From NCBI RefSeq assembly GCF_002920615.1, contig NZ_PQSU01000023.1, positions 62,001 to 126,000 on the forward strand: DNA of 64,000 nt, given 5' to 3'. Every line of letters begins with the position of its first letter. Positions within the stretch are counted from its first letter, which is position 1. This DNA is from Streptomyces sp. Ru62 (GTDB taxonomy: Bacteria > Actinomycetota > Actinomycetes > Streptomycetales > Streptomycetaceae). Shown here piece after piece: positions 50,304 to 58,803 of the stretch. The notes beneath the pieces are model-generated. The model was not told the DNA's origin. It ran no database searches and saw nothing but the letters and a program-made list of their open reading frames with translations. A program made the position numbers and the translations under genes.

Positions 50304-51515
50304 CTACGGGCTGCGGCTCTGCAGCGTCATGGGCTGCTCCTCGTACGTGTCCGATCCCATGAAGGACTGGATCGCGGTGGCCGCGGCCCCGCGCGCCCAC
50401 TCCTCGAAGGGGAGCGGACGTGTCACCACGTCACATCGCGCGGCGGTACCGAAGGCGGACGCGGCGAACGCGTCCCGGATGCCCTCGGCGAAGAGGTCGT
50501 AGGCGGCCAGGCCCTCCCCGGAGATGATCACCCGTTCGGGACCGAGGAGGTTCACCAGGGAGCCGATCGCCTTGCCGATGGCCTCGCCGGCCCGTGCGTA
50601 GACCGCCCGGGCACCGGGGTCCTCGCGGCGGGCCAGATCCAGCGCCTCAGCGGTGTCGGCCACCCGCTCGCCGGTGGCCGCGCGCACCGCGCGGACTATC
50701 GCGGGGTCCGCCGCGATCGCCTCCACGCACCCCCGGTTTCCGCAGTGGCACGGCGGGCCGAGCGGGTCGAGGGACAGATGCCCGATCTCACCGGCCACGC
50801 CGTGCGCGCCCGACACCACCCGTCCGTGCACCACCAGGCCACAGCCGATGCCGGCGCCCACGGTGACCAGGGCGAAGTGCGAGAGTCCGACTCCGGCCCC
50901 GAACCAGTGCTCGGCGACCGTGAGCGCCCGCACGTCGTTGTCGACCGTGACCGGCAATCCGGTCGCGGCCGCGGCGAGTTCGGCGAGCGGCACGTCCCGC
51001 CACTCCAGGAAGGGCGAGTAACGGACGACCCCCTCGGCCCGGTCCACGTCCCCCGAGATGGCGATGCCCAACCCCCGCACCCGTACGCCGAATCCGGCCG
51101 CTTCGGTGAGCAACTCCTGTACCAGCGCGATGATGGCGGGGAGCACCACCTCCGGCTCGCGGCCCGTGAGGTGTACGTGCCGGGACATCCGGATACGGCA
51201 ACACAGATCGGCCAGTACGGCGATGATCTCGTCGCCCGTCACCTTGAGCCCGATGAACAGCGCCCTCCCGCCGTCCACCCACACCAGGTTGGCCGGGCGT
51301 CCCACGGCGGGCGGCGCCTCTTCGTCCACCCCCTCGACCAGATAGCCGAGTTCCATCAGCGGACGAACCGCCTTGGTGACGGCGGCGGCGGACAGGCTGG
51401 TCCGCCGCGCGACCTCGGCCCGGGTGAGCGGACCGTGGGAGAGCAGCGTGGTGAAGACCAGGGAAGCGGCCGGAGTCATGGTGGGGACCGACTCACGGGG
51501 GGAGGTCGGGCGCAT
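50304..51515 (-). CDS. ROK family transcriptional regulator
   Basis: A 403-residue repressor-type ROK protein starting at ATG 51515. The N-terminal winged helix (SLVFTTLLSHGPLTRAEVARRTSLSAAAVTKAVRPLMELG, about residues 18-57) precedes a sugar-kinase-like fold with GLGIAISGDVDRAEGVV, VTVDNDVRALTVAEHWFG, GAHGVAGEIGHLSLDP and the zinc-binding CHCGNRGCVEA motif. The N-terminal HTH identifies a regulator, not a kinase. It is upstream of the GH27/GH95/SGNH genes and divergent from the ABC importer operon, so it is the natural candidate to control both. A palindrome lies 50 bases upstream. Confidence 0.92.
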   Translation of the reverse strand: MRPTSPRESVPTMTPAASLVFTTLLSHGPLTRAEVARRTSLSAAAVTKAVRPLMELGYLVEGVDEEAPPAVGRPANLVWVDGGRALFIGLKVTGDEIIAVLADLCCRIRMSRHVHLTGREPEVVLPAIIALVQELLTEAAGFGVRVRGLGIAISGDVDRAEGVVRYSPFLEWRDVPLAELAAAATGLPVTVDNDVRALTVAEHWFGAGVGLSHFALVTVGAGIGCGLVVHGRVVSGAHGVAGEIGHLSLDPLGPPCHCGNRGCVEAIAADPAIVRAVRAATGERVADTAEALDLARREDPGARAVYARAGEAIGKAIGSLVNLLGPERVIISGEGLAAYDLFAEGIRDAFAASAFGTAARCDVVTRPLPFEEWARGAAATAIQSFMGSDTYEEQPMTLQSRSP

Positions 51516-51564
51516 GGCCGGAAACCTAGGCGTCCCTCTTTTCCGCTGTCAATGAAAAAACCAT

Positions 51565-51578
51565 ACTTCTTCAGAAGT
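51565..51578. promoter_or_regulatory. Candidate ROK operator palindrome
   Basis: ACTTCT-TC-AGAAGT at 51565-51578 is a perfect 14-bp palindrome in an AT-richer patch, 50 bases before the ROK start codon. Position suggests autoregulation. Confidence 0.5.
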
Positions 51579-51738
51579 GCTTACTGGAGGGGTGCTCAAC
51601 CTAGGAAATGGCGAGCTCTGCACGGATGTTGACGGTGGATCCAAGGGATCGGTCCTGGCGACCCGGGAAGCATCTCGGCCGTTCCCGGCAGGTCCTGGGG
51701 CCCACCGCTGACTTCCCGGTTCCTATAGGGTTTTGATC

Positions 51739-51750
51739 CGGTTCGAACCG
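51739..51750. promoter_or_regulatory. Candidate operator palindrome of the ABC operon
   Basis: CGGTTCGAACCG at 51739-51750 is a perfect 12-bp palindrome, 154 bases upstream of the binding-protein start. It may serve the ROK or the GntR regulator. Confidence 0.4.
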
Positions 51751-51903
51751 ACGATGACTGATCGGTGGACCCGTCACAGCCGGATTCCTCCGCCTCCCTG
51801 ACCAGGTCGAAGCCGATTGTGTGGTTCGAGGGGTTGACGGGCGACGCTCGGTGGCCAAGCATCGCCGTACCAATTTCCTATGTGATTCTGGGGTGTGGTG
51901 GAG

Positions 51904-52995
51904 ATGCGTCCCCCGACCCGTTCCGTCCTCTCAGGTGTCGCCGTCGCCGTGCTCCTGGCAGCCCCGGCGGCCTGCACCATCAAGAACTCCGGTGCCGGGA
52001 CCGGCACCCGGGCCCCCGCGCCCGGCAAGTCCGGCACCGGCACCACCGAGTTGGCCGACGGGTCGGGCGTCAAGGTGGCCCTCGTGCCCGGCGGCGCCCA
52101 CCCGTACTTCCAGCCCTGGAAAGCGGCGGGCGCCGCCGCGAGGAAGGAGTACGGCCTCGGCGACGTGACCTTCGACGAGACCTCCGAGTGGGACCAGCAG
52201 AAGCAGGACAACCTGCTCTCCACGCTCGCGGCCCGCGGCTACAACGCGTTCGGGGTCTTCGGGGTGTCGCCCACCGACATCAACACCACCTTCCAGGACC
52301 TCAGGTCACAGGGTTTCGCCGTGGCCTCGCTCGCGTCCTGCCCTGCCGGCCCCACCGACAAGGCCGACTTCTGCCTGTCCACGGATGTGGAGGTCGCCGC
52401 CTACAAGGCCGCCAGGGCCGCGATCGACGCCATGGGCGGCAAGGGCACGCTCGTCCACCTCACCGGCAACAACGTGGACGCCAACACGCAGCTGCGCATC
52501 AAGGGCGTGGCCAAGGCGGTGCAGGAGTCCGGCGGCCAGGTCAGGCTGTTGCAGACCGTCACCGACGTCGACAAGGACCTGCAGACCGCGCAGAAGGCGG
52601 TCTCCGACCTGCTCGCGGCCAAGGGCGACCGGATCCAGGGCATCGTCACCACCGCCTACAACCCGGCCGTCGCCGCCGCCGACGCGGTGAAGAGTTCCGG
52701 GTCCGCCGCCAAGGTCGTCGCCATCGACGACGACGCCAAGATCCTCGGCGCGATCAAGGACGGCTCGGTCGCCGCGACCGTCGTGCAGAACCCCGTGGGA
52801 CAGGCCGAGGTGGGGACCTGGGTGCTGGCGCTGCTGCGGACGAAGCAGTGCGCCATGCGCCACCCGGGCCAGACCGTCGACTCCGGTTCGTTCGTGGTCA
52901 CCAGGGCGAACGCGGGCACCTACGACGCGGCCAGGAAGGCGAAGACCGAGCAGCTCAAGAAGGAGTTCGCGGACACGCTCCTCGTCTGCGAGTGA
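51904..52995 (+). CDS. Sugar ABC transporter substrate-binding lipoprotein
   Basis: A 363-residue lipoprotein. ATG 51904 is used; in-frame GTG codons at 51895 and 51898 are possible. The lipobox is LLAAPAAC (Cys at about residue 24), so the protein is anchored outside the membrane. After a Gly/Thr/Pro linker, a Peripla_BP_4 (RbsB-like) domain follows: VKVALVPGGAHPYFQPWKAAGAAA, LLSTLAARGYNAFGVFGVSP, AAIDAMGGKGTLVHLTGNN and VVAIDDDAKILGAIKDGS. It starts the importer operon. The ligand is unknown; the enolase next door suggests a sugar or sugar acid. Confidence 0.9.
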   Translation: MRPPTRSVLSGVAVAVLLAAPAACTIKNSGAGTGTRAPAPGKSGTGTTELADGSGVKVALVPGGAHPYFQPWKAAGAAARKEYGLGDVTFDETSEWDQQKQDNLLSTLAARGYNAFGVFGVSPTDINTTFQDLRSQGFAVASLASCPAGPTDKADFCLSTDVEVAAYKAARAAIDAMGGKGTLVHLTGNNVDANTQLRIKGVAKAVQESGGQVRLLQTVTDVDKDLQTAQKAVSDLLAAKGDRIQGIVTTAYNPAVAAADAVKSSGSAAKVVAIDDDAKILGAIKDGSVAATVVQNPVGQAEVGTWVLALLRTKQCAMRHPGQTVDSGSFVVTRANAGTYDAARKAKTEQLKKEFADTLLVCE

Positions 52996-53030
52996 CCACC
53001 GACGGCCCTACGGAAAGCGGACCCCGCCCG

Positions 53031-54119
53031 ATGACCACCATCACGACCGCGACCGCGCTGCTCGCCGACATCGCGGTGGAGAAGGACCGCACGGACGCCG
53101 TGCAGGCCTTCGTCAAGCAGGAGACGATCCTCGTCGAGATCACCACCGGGGACGGCCTCCGGGGAACCGGCTACGCCTACACGATCGGCACCGGCGGCTC
53201 ATCCGTCCTGGCCCTGCTCCGGGACCACCTGCTGCCCCTCCTCGCCGGAGCGGACGCCCGTAACGTCGAGGCGCTGTGGCAGCGGCTGTTCGCCACGACC
53301 CGGGCCACCACCACCGGAGCCATCACCTCCCTGGCCCTCGCCGCCGTGGACACCGCCCTGTGGGACCTGCGGTGCAAGCGCGCCGGTGAACCGCTGTGGC
53401 GGCTGGCCGGCGGCCACCGCCAGGAGGTCCCGCTCTACGACACCGAGGGCGGCTGGCTCCACCTGAGCACCGACGACCTGGTCCGTTCGGCACGCGAGGC
53501 CCAGCGGGCCGGATGGGCGGGCGTCAAGATCAAGGTCGGGAAACCGCACGTGGCCGAGGACGCCGAGCGGCTGCGCGCCGTCCGCGAGGCGGTCGGCCCG
53601 TCCCTGCACATCATGACCGACGCCAACCAGTCGCAGAGCGTCTCGTCGGCCCTCCACCTCGCGGCCGCCCTTGAGCCCTACGGGCCGTACTGGTTCGAGG
53701 AGCCCCTTCCGGCCGACGACGTCAGCGGACACGCCCGCCTGGCGGCCGCGACGACGATCCCCGTCGCCGTCGGTGAATCCCTGTACTCCGCCATGCAGTT
53801 CCGCACGTATCTGGAGGCGGGCGCCGCCTCTGTCGTGCAGGTCGACGCCGCGCGCGTCGGCGGCATCACGCCGTGGCTGAAGGTCGCGCACACGGCGGAG
53901 AGCCACAACGTCATGGTCTGCCCGCACTTCCTGATGGAACTGCACGTCAGCCTGGCCGCCGCGGTGCCCAACGGGATGTTCGTCGAGTACATCCCGCAGT
54001 TGACGGCGGTGACCCGCACCGGCCTGACGGTCCGTGACGGACGGGCGGTCGCACCGGACGTGCCGGGTATCGGGATCGACTGGGACAGGGACGCCATCGA
54101 CAACAGGAGGGTGGCATGA
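53031..54119 (+). CDS. Mandelate racemase/muconate lactonizing enzyme family (enolase superfamily)
   Basis: A 362-residue enzyme from ATG 53031; a GTG at 52992 overlapping the previous stop is an alternative. The capping domain is followed by a barrel with all catalytic residues of the mandelate racemase subgroup: the KxK motif Lys166-Lys168 in WAGVKIKVGK, metal ligands Asp197 (TDANQS), Glu223 (WFEEPL) and Glu249 (AVGES), and the His299-Asp272 dyad (CPHFLMELH; VQVDAARVGG). Subgroup members are often sugar-acid dehydratases such as L-fuconate or galactonate dehydratase. Encoded inside a sugar importer operon, it probably dehydrates the imported acid. The substrate is inferred. Confidence 0.9.
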   Translation: MTTITTATALLADIAVEKDRTDAVQAFVKQETILVEITTGDGLRGTGYAYTIGTGGSSVLALLRDHLLPLLAGADARNVEALWQRLFATTRATTTGAITSLALAAVDTALWDLRCKRAGEPLWRLAGGHRQEVPLYDTEGGWLHLSTDDLVRSAREAQRAGWAGVKIKVGKPHVAEDAERLRAVREAVGPSLHIMTDANQSQSVSSALHLAAALEPYGPYWFEEPLPADDVSGHARLAAATTIPVAVGESLYSAMQFRTYLEAGAASVVQVDAARVGGITPWLKVAHTAESHNVMVCPHFLMELHVSLAAAVPNGMFVEYIPQLTAVTRTGLTVRDGRAVAPDVPGIGIDWDRDAIDNRRVA

Positions 54120-55192
54120 GGACACCCGTCACGGCACCGGAGCCCGAGGCCGGCGAGGAGGCCGGCGCACGACGCCCCCCGCGGCGGCTGCCGTCCTGGG
54201 TGGACCAGCGGCTCGGTCTCCTGGTGCTCACCGTCGCCCTCGCCGCGCTGTTCGGCGCCCTGCGGCCGGCGTTCCTGGACCAGCGGCTCGTGCTGTTCCC
54301 CCTGCTGCGGGAGATCTCGACGCTGACCGTGGTGGCGCTCGCCCAGCTGGCCGTCCTCTCCGTGGGACACATGAACCTCGCCGTCGGCCGGATGGCGGCC
54401 TTCGGTGCCCTCTTCGCCGGCCTCGGCTACGACCGGCTCCACCTTCCGCTCCAACTCGGCCTCGTCGTCTGCCTGTGCGCCGGAGCCGCCATCGGCGCCC
54501 TGACGGGCTGGATCATCGCCCGGACCGGTGTGAGTTCCTTCGTGGTCACCCTGGCCATGGACTTCGCGCTGATGGGACTGGTCTCCCTGCTCTACTCGGC
54601 GCTGACCGGGAACGCGGCCTTCACCACGCGGCCGAGCGGGCTCCTGGACCTGCGCTCCACCTCACTCGCCGACATCTGCGTCGGTGGCGTCTGCGGAACC
54701 CCGGCCGTGCCGCAGATGGCGCAGTTCACGGTCCTGGCGCTGGCCGGCCTCGGTTTCCTGTACGCCGGCACCCGGATGGGCCGCGAGCTGCTGCTGACAG
54801 GGGCGAACCCGAAGGCGGCGGAGTTGTCGGGCATCCCCACGGGCCGCCGCGTGATCCTCGCGCACAGCCTGTCCGGACTGCTCGCCGCGCTCGCCGGGTT
54901 CATGGCCGCTGTCAGCACCGGCACGTTCCGCGCCTCGATCGGCGACGACTTCATGCTTCCCTCGTTCCTCGGCGCCGTCCTCGGCGGCACCCTTCTCACC
55001 GGCGGGGTCGTCTCCGTGCTCGGAGCGCTGCTGGGCACCTCCCTCGTCGCGGTCATCCGCAAGGGTCTGGACCTGCTCGGCGTCGGCCTGGAGAGCCTGA
55101 ACATCTACCTCGGCTGTGTCCTCCTGCTGGCCCTGTCGGCCGACCGGGTGCGTGCCGTCGTCTCCTACCGCAAGGTGGTGCGCTCCACGTGA
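54116..55192 (+). CDS. Sugar ABC transporter permease (RbsC-like), first subunit
   Basis: A 358-residue membrane protein starting at ATG 54116, overlapping the enolase stop (ATGA). About 8-10 hydrophobic segments, VLTVALAALFGALRPAFL first, with the BPD_transp_2 signatures LAQLAVLSVGHMNLAVGRMAAFGAL, TGVSSFVVTLAMDFALMGLV and GANPKAAELSGIPTGRRVILAHSLSGLLAALAG. It works with the second permease as a heterodimer. Confidence 0.92.
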   Translation: MRTPVTAPEPEAGEEAGARRPPRRLPSWVDQRLGLLVLTVALAALFGALRPAFLDQRLVLFPLLREISTLTVVALAQLAVLSVGHMNLAVGRMAAFGALFAGLGYDRLHLPLQLGLVVCLCAGAAIGALTGWIIARTGVSSFVVTLAMDFALMGLVSLLYSALTGNAAFTTRPSGLLDLRSTSLADICVGGVCGTPAVPQMAQFTVLALAGLGFLYAGTRMGRELLLTGANPKAAELSGIPTGRRVILAHSLSGLLAALAGFMAAVSTGTFRASIGDDFMLPSFLGAVLGGTLLTGGVVSVLGALLGTSLVAVIRKGLDLLGVGLESLNIYLGCVLLLALSADRVRAVVSYRKVVRST

Positions 55193-56265
55193 TCACGATC
55201 CATCAGTGCGGAGCCCGGACCGCCGAGGCCCTGCGCCGCTTCTCCCGCTCCACGGCCATGACACTGCTGTGCGTGACGCTGGGCGGCTGCCTGGCCCTGG
55301 GGATCGCCTCGTCGGGCGAGTTCTTCCAAGGGCCGTCGGTACGGACCTTCCTCCAGTACCTGGCCACGCCGATCCTCATCGGGCTGGCCCAGATGGTCGC
55401 CCTGTGTGTCGGACAGCTCAACCTCGCCGTCGGCGCCCTGGGGGGCTGCACGGCCTGTCTGACGGGTGTCCTGATGGCCGACGGCGGCGTCCCGGCACCC
55501 GTCGCCGTGACGGCCGGCGTCCTCATGGCCATGCTGGTCGGTCTGGCGACCGGTGTCTTCATCGTGGCCACGCGGATCAACGGCTTCATCGTCACGCTCG
55601 GCGTGATGACCATCCTGCTGGGGGCGCAGTACCGGCTGGCCGGCACGCGTACCGTCGACGGCTACTCACCGGCCCTCAAGGACCTCGGCCGGGCGGCCCC
55701 GCTGAACCTCCCGCTGGTGTTCCTCACCGCACTCGCCGCGGCGGCGCTGCTGGCCGTGTTCCTGCACCGCGCGACCGCCGGACGGCGGCTCCTCGCGGCA
55801 GGGGGCAACCCGCAGGCGGCGCGGCTGTCCGGCATCTCCACCGACCGGCAGATCGTGCTCGCGCACACCCTGTCCGGCCTCCTGGTCGGAGTCGCCGCCG
55901 TGACCGCGACGGCGTCACTGCCCGGCGTCAACCGCAGCGTGGGCGGTGACTGGCTGCTGCCGAGCTTCGCCGCCCCGATCATCGGAGGCGTCGGGCTCGG
56001 CGGCGGCTCCGTCGCGGTCCTCGGCACGGTGCTGGCGGCGTTCGTGATGCGGCTCGTCGACGCCGCGCGCGCCCAGTTCTCGCTCGACCCGAGCTGGGTG
56101 AACCTCCTCATCGGACTGGTCGTGCTCGGCACGGTGGTCGGCGGCCGCCTCCACCAGACACGCCTGGAGAAGAGGGGGAAGGCGCACGGGCGGACCCCGC
56201 CGGCGCCGGCCGGCCGAACACCGACGGCCGGCGCCGCCCTGCCGGACGCGGGAGGTGGGCAGTGA
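55189..56265 (+). CDS. Sugar ABC transporter permease (RbsC-like), second subunit
   Basis: A 358-residue paralogue of the preceding permease starting at GTG 55189, overlapping its stop (GTGA). Shared motifs are IGLAQMVALCVGQLNLAVGALGG, INGFIVTLGVMTILLG and GGNPQAARLSGISTDRQIVLAHTLSGLLVGVAA. A Pro/Ala-rich hydrophilic tail follows the last helix. Two unequal permeases with one double ATPase is the arrangement seen in galactofuranose (YtfT/YjfF) and AI-2 importers. Confidence 0.92.
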   Translation: MITIHQCGARTAEALRRFSRSTAMTLLCVTLGGCLALGIASSGEFFQGPSVRTFLQYLATPILIGLAQMVALCVGQLNLAVGALGGCTACLTGVLMADGGVPAPVAVTAGVLMAMLVGLATGVFIVATRINGFIVTLGVMTILLGAQYRLAGTRTVDGYSPALKDLGRAAPLNLPLVFLTALAAAALLAVFLHRATAGRRLLAAGGNPQAARLSGISTDRQIVLAHTLSGLLVGVAAVTATASLPGVNRSVGGDWLLPSFAAPIIGGVGLGGGSVAVLGTVLAAFVMRLVDAARAQFSLDPSWVNLLIGLVVLGTVVGGRLHQTRLEKRGKAHGRTPPAPAGRTPTAGAALPDAGGGQ

Positions 56266-57806
56266 GCGACGTCCTTCTCGAAGGCCGGGAGATCGTCAAG
56301 GTCTTCCCAGGAGTGCGGGCCCTGGACGGCGTCGGACTGCGCCTGACGGCCGGATCCGTGCACGCGCTGCTGGGCGAGAACGGCGCGGGGAAGTCCACGC
56401 TCATCAAGGTCCTGACCGGCGTCCACGCGCCCGACGGCGGCCGGCTCACCTGGCGCGGCGAAGAGGTCCGCCTGCGCTCGCCGCTGGAGGCCACCCGGAC
56501 CGGCATCGGCGTCGTCCACCAGGAACGCAACCTGATACCCGACTTCTCGGTGGCGGAGAACATCACGCTGACAAGCCCCCCTGCGCGTCTCGGGTTCGTC
56601 GACCGCGGCGCCATGAGCGCGCCCGCCCTGCGCTGCCTGGCCGAGCTGGACCTGGACCTGGACCCGCTCCGGCCGGTGCGCGAACTGTCGGTCGCCCAGC
56701 AGCAGTTGGTGGAGATCGCGAAGGCGCTCCACACCGAGAGCCGGGTGCTGCTGCTCGACGAGCCGACCGCCTCGTTGTCCCCGCGGGAGGCCGAACGCCT
56801 CTTCGCCGTCGTCCGGCGCCTCACGGCCCGCGGCGCGTGCGTCGTCTTCGTCAGCCACAGACTGGAAGAGGTCTTCGCGCTCTGCGACACCGTCACCGTG
56901 CTGCGCGACGGCAGGTCCGTGCTGGAGTCCTCTCCGCTCGCCCGCCACACCCACGACGACATCGTGAATCTGATGGTGGGCCGCGCGCACACGGCGACCG
57001 AGATGCGGCCACGCACCCCGGACCGTACGGCCGCCCCGGTCCTCGCGCTCGACGGCATCTCCACCGCCGACGGCCACCGGGACGTCTCCCTGGCGGTGCG
57101 GCCCGGCGAGATCGTCGGTCTCTACGGCCTCGTCGGCGCCGGGCGCAGCGAACTGGTCAGAGCGGTACTGGGCCTCGGCCGGATCACCGCCGGCGAGATC
57201 AGGATGCACGGCGACCCGGTCCGGATCGCCTCGCCCCGTCAGGCGCTGCACGAGTTCGGCATCGGCTACCTGACCGAGAACCGCAAGGAAGAGGGCGTCT
57301 TCCTCGAACAGCCCGTCCACCGGAACATCACGGTCACCGTGTGGAAGAAGCTGGCCAGGGCTCTCGGGTCCGTTCCCGCCGCCGAGGAGCGGAAGGCGGC
57401 ACAGGACCTGGTCGACCGGCTCGGGATCCGCATCTCGGGCCTTGAGCAGAACGTGGGTGAACTGTCCGGCGGCAACCAGCAGAAGGTGAGTCTGGCGAAG
57501 TGGCTCGCGGCCGACACCCGTCTGCTGATCGTCGACGAACCGACCGTGGGCGTCGACGTGCGCACCAAGCAGGCCTTCCACCGGCTCCTGTGGGAGCTGG
57601 CCCGCGAGGGTCTGCCGATCCTGCTGATCAGCAGCGACCTCACCGAGATGATCACGCTGGCGGACCGTGTCCTCGTCATGGCCGACCACCGCGTCCGTGG
57701 CGAGGTCGACAACGACGGCGACTATGAACGGATGAGCGGCCGGATCATCCGCGTCATCCACGACCGTGCGCTCTCGGCGGCGACCACGGAAACAGAGGCG
57801 GAGTGA
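56262..57806 (+). CDS. Sugar ABC transporter ATP-binding protein (RbsA-like, two NBDs)
   Basis: A 514-residue protein with tandem ATPase domains starting at GTG 56262, overlapping the permease stop (GTGA). NBD1 has Walker A LLGENGAGKSTLIK (38-51), LSVAQQQLVEIAKAL and Walker B VLLLDEPTASLS. NBD2 has the relaxed P-loop YGLVGAGRSELVRAVLG common in this family, the signature ELSGGNQQKVSLAKWL and LIVDEPTVGVDVRTK. NBD1's ABC signature is degenerate (LSVAQQQ), as in other CUT2 ATPases. It ends the importer operon 15 bases before a terminator. Confidence 0.93.
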   Translation: MSDVLLEGREIVKVFPGVRALDGVGLRLTAGSVHALLGENGAGKSTLIKVLTGVHAPDGGRLTWRGEEVRLRSPLEATRTGIGVVHQERNLIPDFSVAENITLTSPPARLGFVDRGAMSAPALRCLAELDLDLDPLRPVRELSVAQQQLVEIAKALHTESRVLLLDEPTASLSPREAERLFAVVRRLTARGACVVFVSHRLEEVFALCDTVTVLRDGRSVLESSPLARHTHDDIVNLMVGRAHTATEMRPRTPDRTAAPVLALDGISTADGHRDVSLAVRPGEIVGLYGLVGAGRSELVRAVLGLGRITAGEIRMHGDPVRIASPRQALHEFGIGYLTENRKEEGVFLEQPVHRNITVTVWKKLARALGSVPAAEERKAAQDLVDRLGIRISGLEQNVGELSGGNQQKVSLAKWLAADTRLLIVDEPTVGVDVRTKQAFHRLLWELAREGLPILLISSDLTEMITLADRVLVMADHRVRGEVDNDGDYERMSGRIIRVIHDRALSAATTETEAE

Positions 57807-57821
57807 AGCGCGTGGCACTGG

Positions 57822-57843
57822 TGGTCCGGGTCCGCCCGGACCA
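57822..57843 (+). terminator. Terminator of the ABC importer operon
   Basis: TGGTCCGGG at 57822-57830 and CCCGGACCA at 57835-57843 form a perfect 9-bp stem with a 4-base loop TCCG, 15 bases after the ATPase stop. Confidence 0.8.
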
Positions 57844-57996
57844 GCGGGAGAGGTGAGGCGACGGGGGCCCGGTGGCGGCTCACGGAACAGGGGTCCCTGA
57901 TGCCCTGAGACCCGGCCGACCCCGAGCCGGGCAACGTGCTCACCTCGCTAAACTGCGTCGTCCCGACAACCTGGAGCGGCAGGAGCAGGAGAACGG

Positions 57997-58713
57997 ATGC
58001 CACAGCATGACAGTTCCTCTGCCAGGGCCCCGGAGTCCGGAAGCGGCCGATCCGCCGGCGCCGGTCGCCAGGTTCTCTCGGACAGCGTCTACGAGCAGAT
58101 CAAGGCCATGGTCATGGATCATGAGATCGCTCCGGGAGCGCGCGTGGGGATCGAAGCGGTGTCGCGCGCTCTCGGCGTCTCGCCCACGCCCGTCCGCGAG
58201 GCGTTGGCCAGGCTGGAGTCCGACGGACTCGTGGTCAAGAGGTCGCTGTCCGGGTACCGGGCGACAGAGCTGCTGACACGCGAGGGCCTTGAGCAGCTCT
58301 TCGAGATGCGGCTCCTGCTGGAACCGCGAGCGGCGGCTCTCGCCGCCGTCAACGCCACCGAGGAGCAACTCGACGCCCTCGAACGGCTCGTGGAGGAGAT
58401 GCAGACCCACCCGGGGCCGACGGGGCGCTACGCGGACTACCGCGGCTTCGCCGCTCTGGACCAGCGCTTCCACGACACCATCGCGGTGGCCTCGCAACGT
58501 CCGCTGCTCGCCGATGCGGTGGAGCGGCTCCACTCTCATCTGCATGTCTTCCGCATCAGAAGGGTGGTGAACGCCGACGACCCCACGCTGGCGGAACACG
58601 AACGCGTCGTACGCGCCATACTGCGCCGCAAGCCCGACCGCGCCGCGGAAGCCATGGCGGACCACCTCACCGGGAGCCTCCAGCGCCAGCTCAGCCAGGC
58701 CGGGAAACCCTGA
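57997..58713 (+). CDS. GntR family regulator, FCD domain
   Basis: A 238-residue regulator starting at ATG 57997 with GGAGCAGGAG upstream. The N-terminal winged helix (SDSVYEQIKAMVMDHEIAPGARVGIEAVSRALGVSPTPVREALARLESDGLV) is followed by an FCD helical effector domain with probable metal-binding residues in LDQRFHDTIAVAS, HSHLHVFRI and LAEHERVVRAI. FCD regulators respond to organic or sugar acids such as gluconate or galacturonate. Placed directly after the importer with its enolase, it probably senses that pathway's substrate. Confidence 0.92.
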   Translation: MPQHDSSSARAPESGSGRSAGAGRQVLSDSVYEQIKAMVMDHEIAPGARVGIEAVSRALGVSPTPVREALARLESDGLVVKRSLSGYRATELLTREGLEQLFEMRLLLEPRAAALAAVNATEEQLDALERLVEEMQTHPGPTGRYADYRGFAALDQRFHDTIAVASQRPLLADAVERLHSHLHVFRIRRVVNADDPTLAEHERVVRAILRRKPDRAAEAMADHLTGSLQRQLSQAGKP

Positions 58714-58803
58714 CCGGCCGGGCCGCGCGTGCCGTCCGGGAGCGGGTACCCGTCCGGTGCCCGAGGATGGGTATGACCCGAGCGGCCAGGAAAGAGGCGC
58801 AAA

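Larger units (their letters stand above)
51516..51903. other. 388-base divergent control region between ROK and ABC operons
   Basis: The region includes two clean palindromes (51565-51578 and 51739-51750) and several AT-richer patches, including a poly-A run near 51553-51560 and TATGTGAT before the binding-protein gene. A minus-strand frame at 51601-51873 is uneven and unrecognised; part of it might be an old element remnant. No gene is supported. Confidence 0.5.

Noticed and set aside
51739..51750. GGTTCGAACC as the T-arm of a tRNA gene
   Set aside because: No acceptor, D or anticodon stems can be built around it and no CCA or tRNA-like length is present; a regulatory palindrome is simpler.
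51601..51873. Minus-strand frame before the ABC operon as a transposase remnant
   Set aside because: No DDE or IS signature, inverted terminal repeats or target duplication could be seen; left as an unexplained stretch.
55662..57818. A 718-codon minus-strand frame opposite the permease and ATPase genes
   Set aside because: The plus strand encodes intact permease and double-NBD ATPase with GTGA coupling; the minus frame has no motifs.
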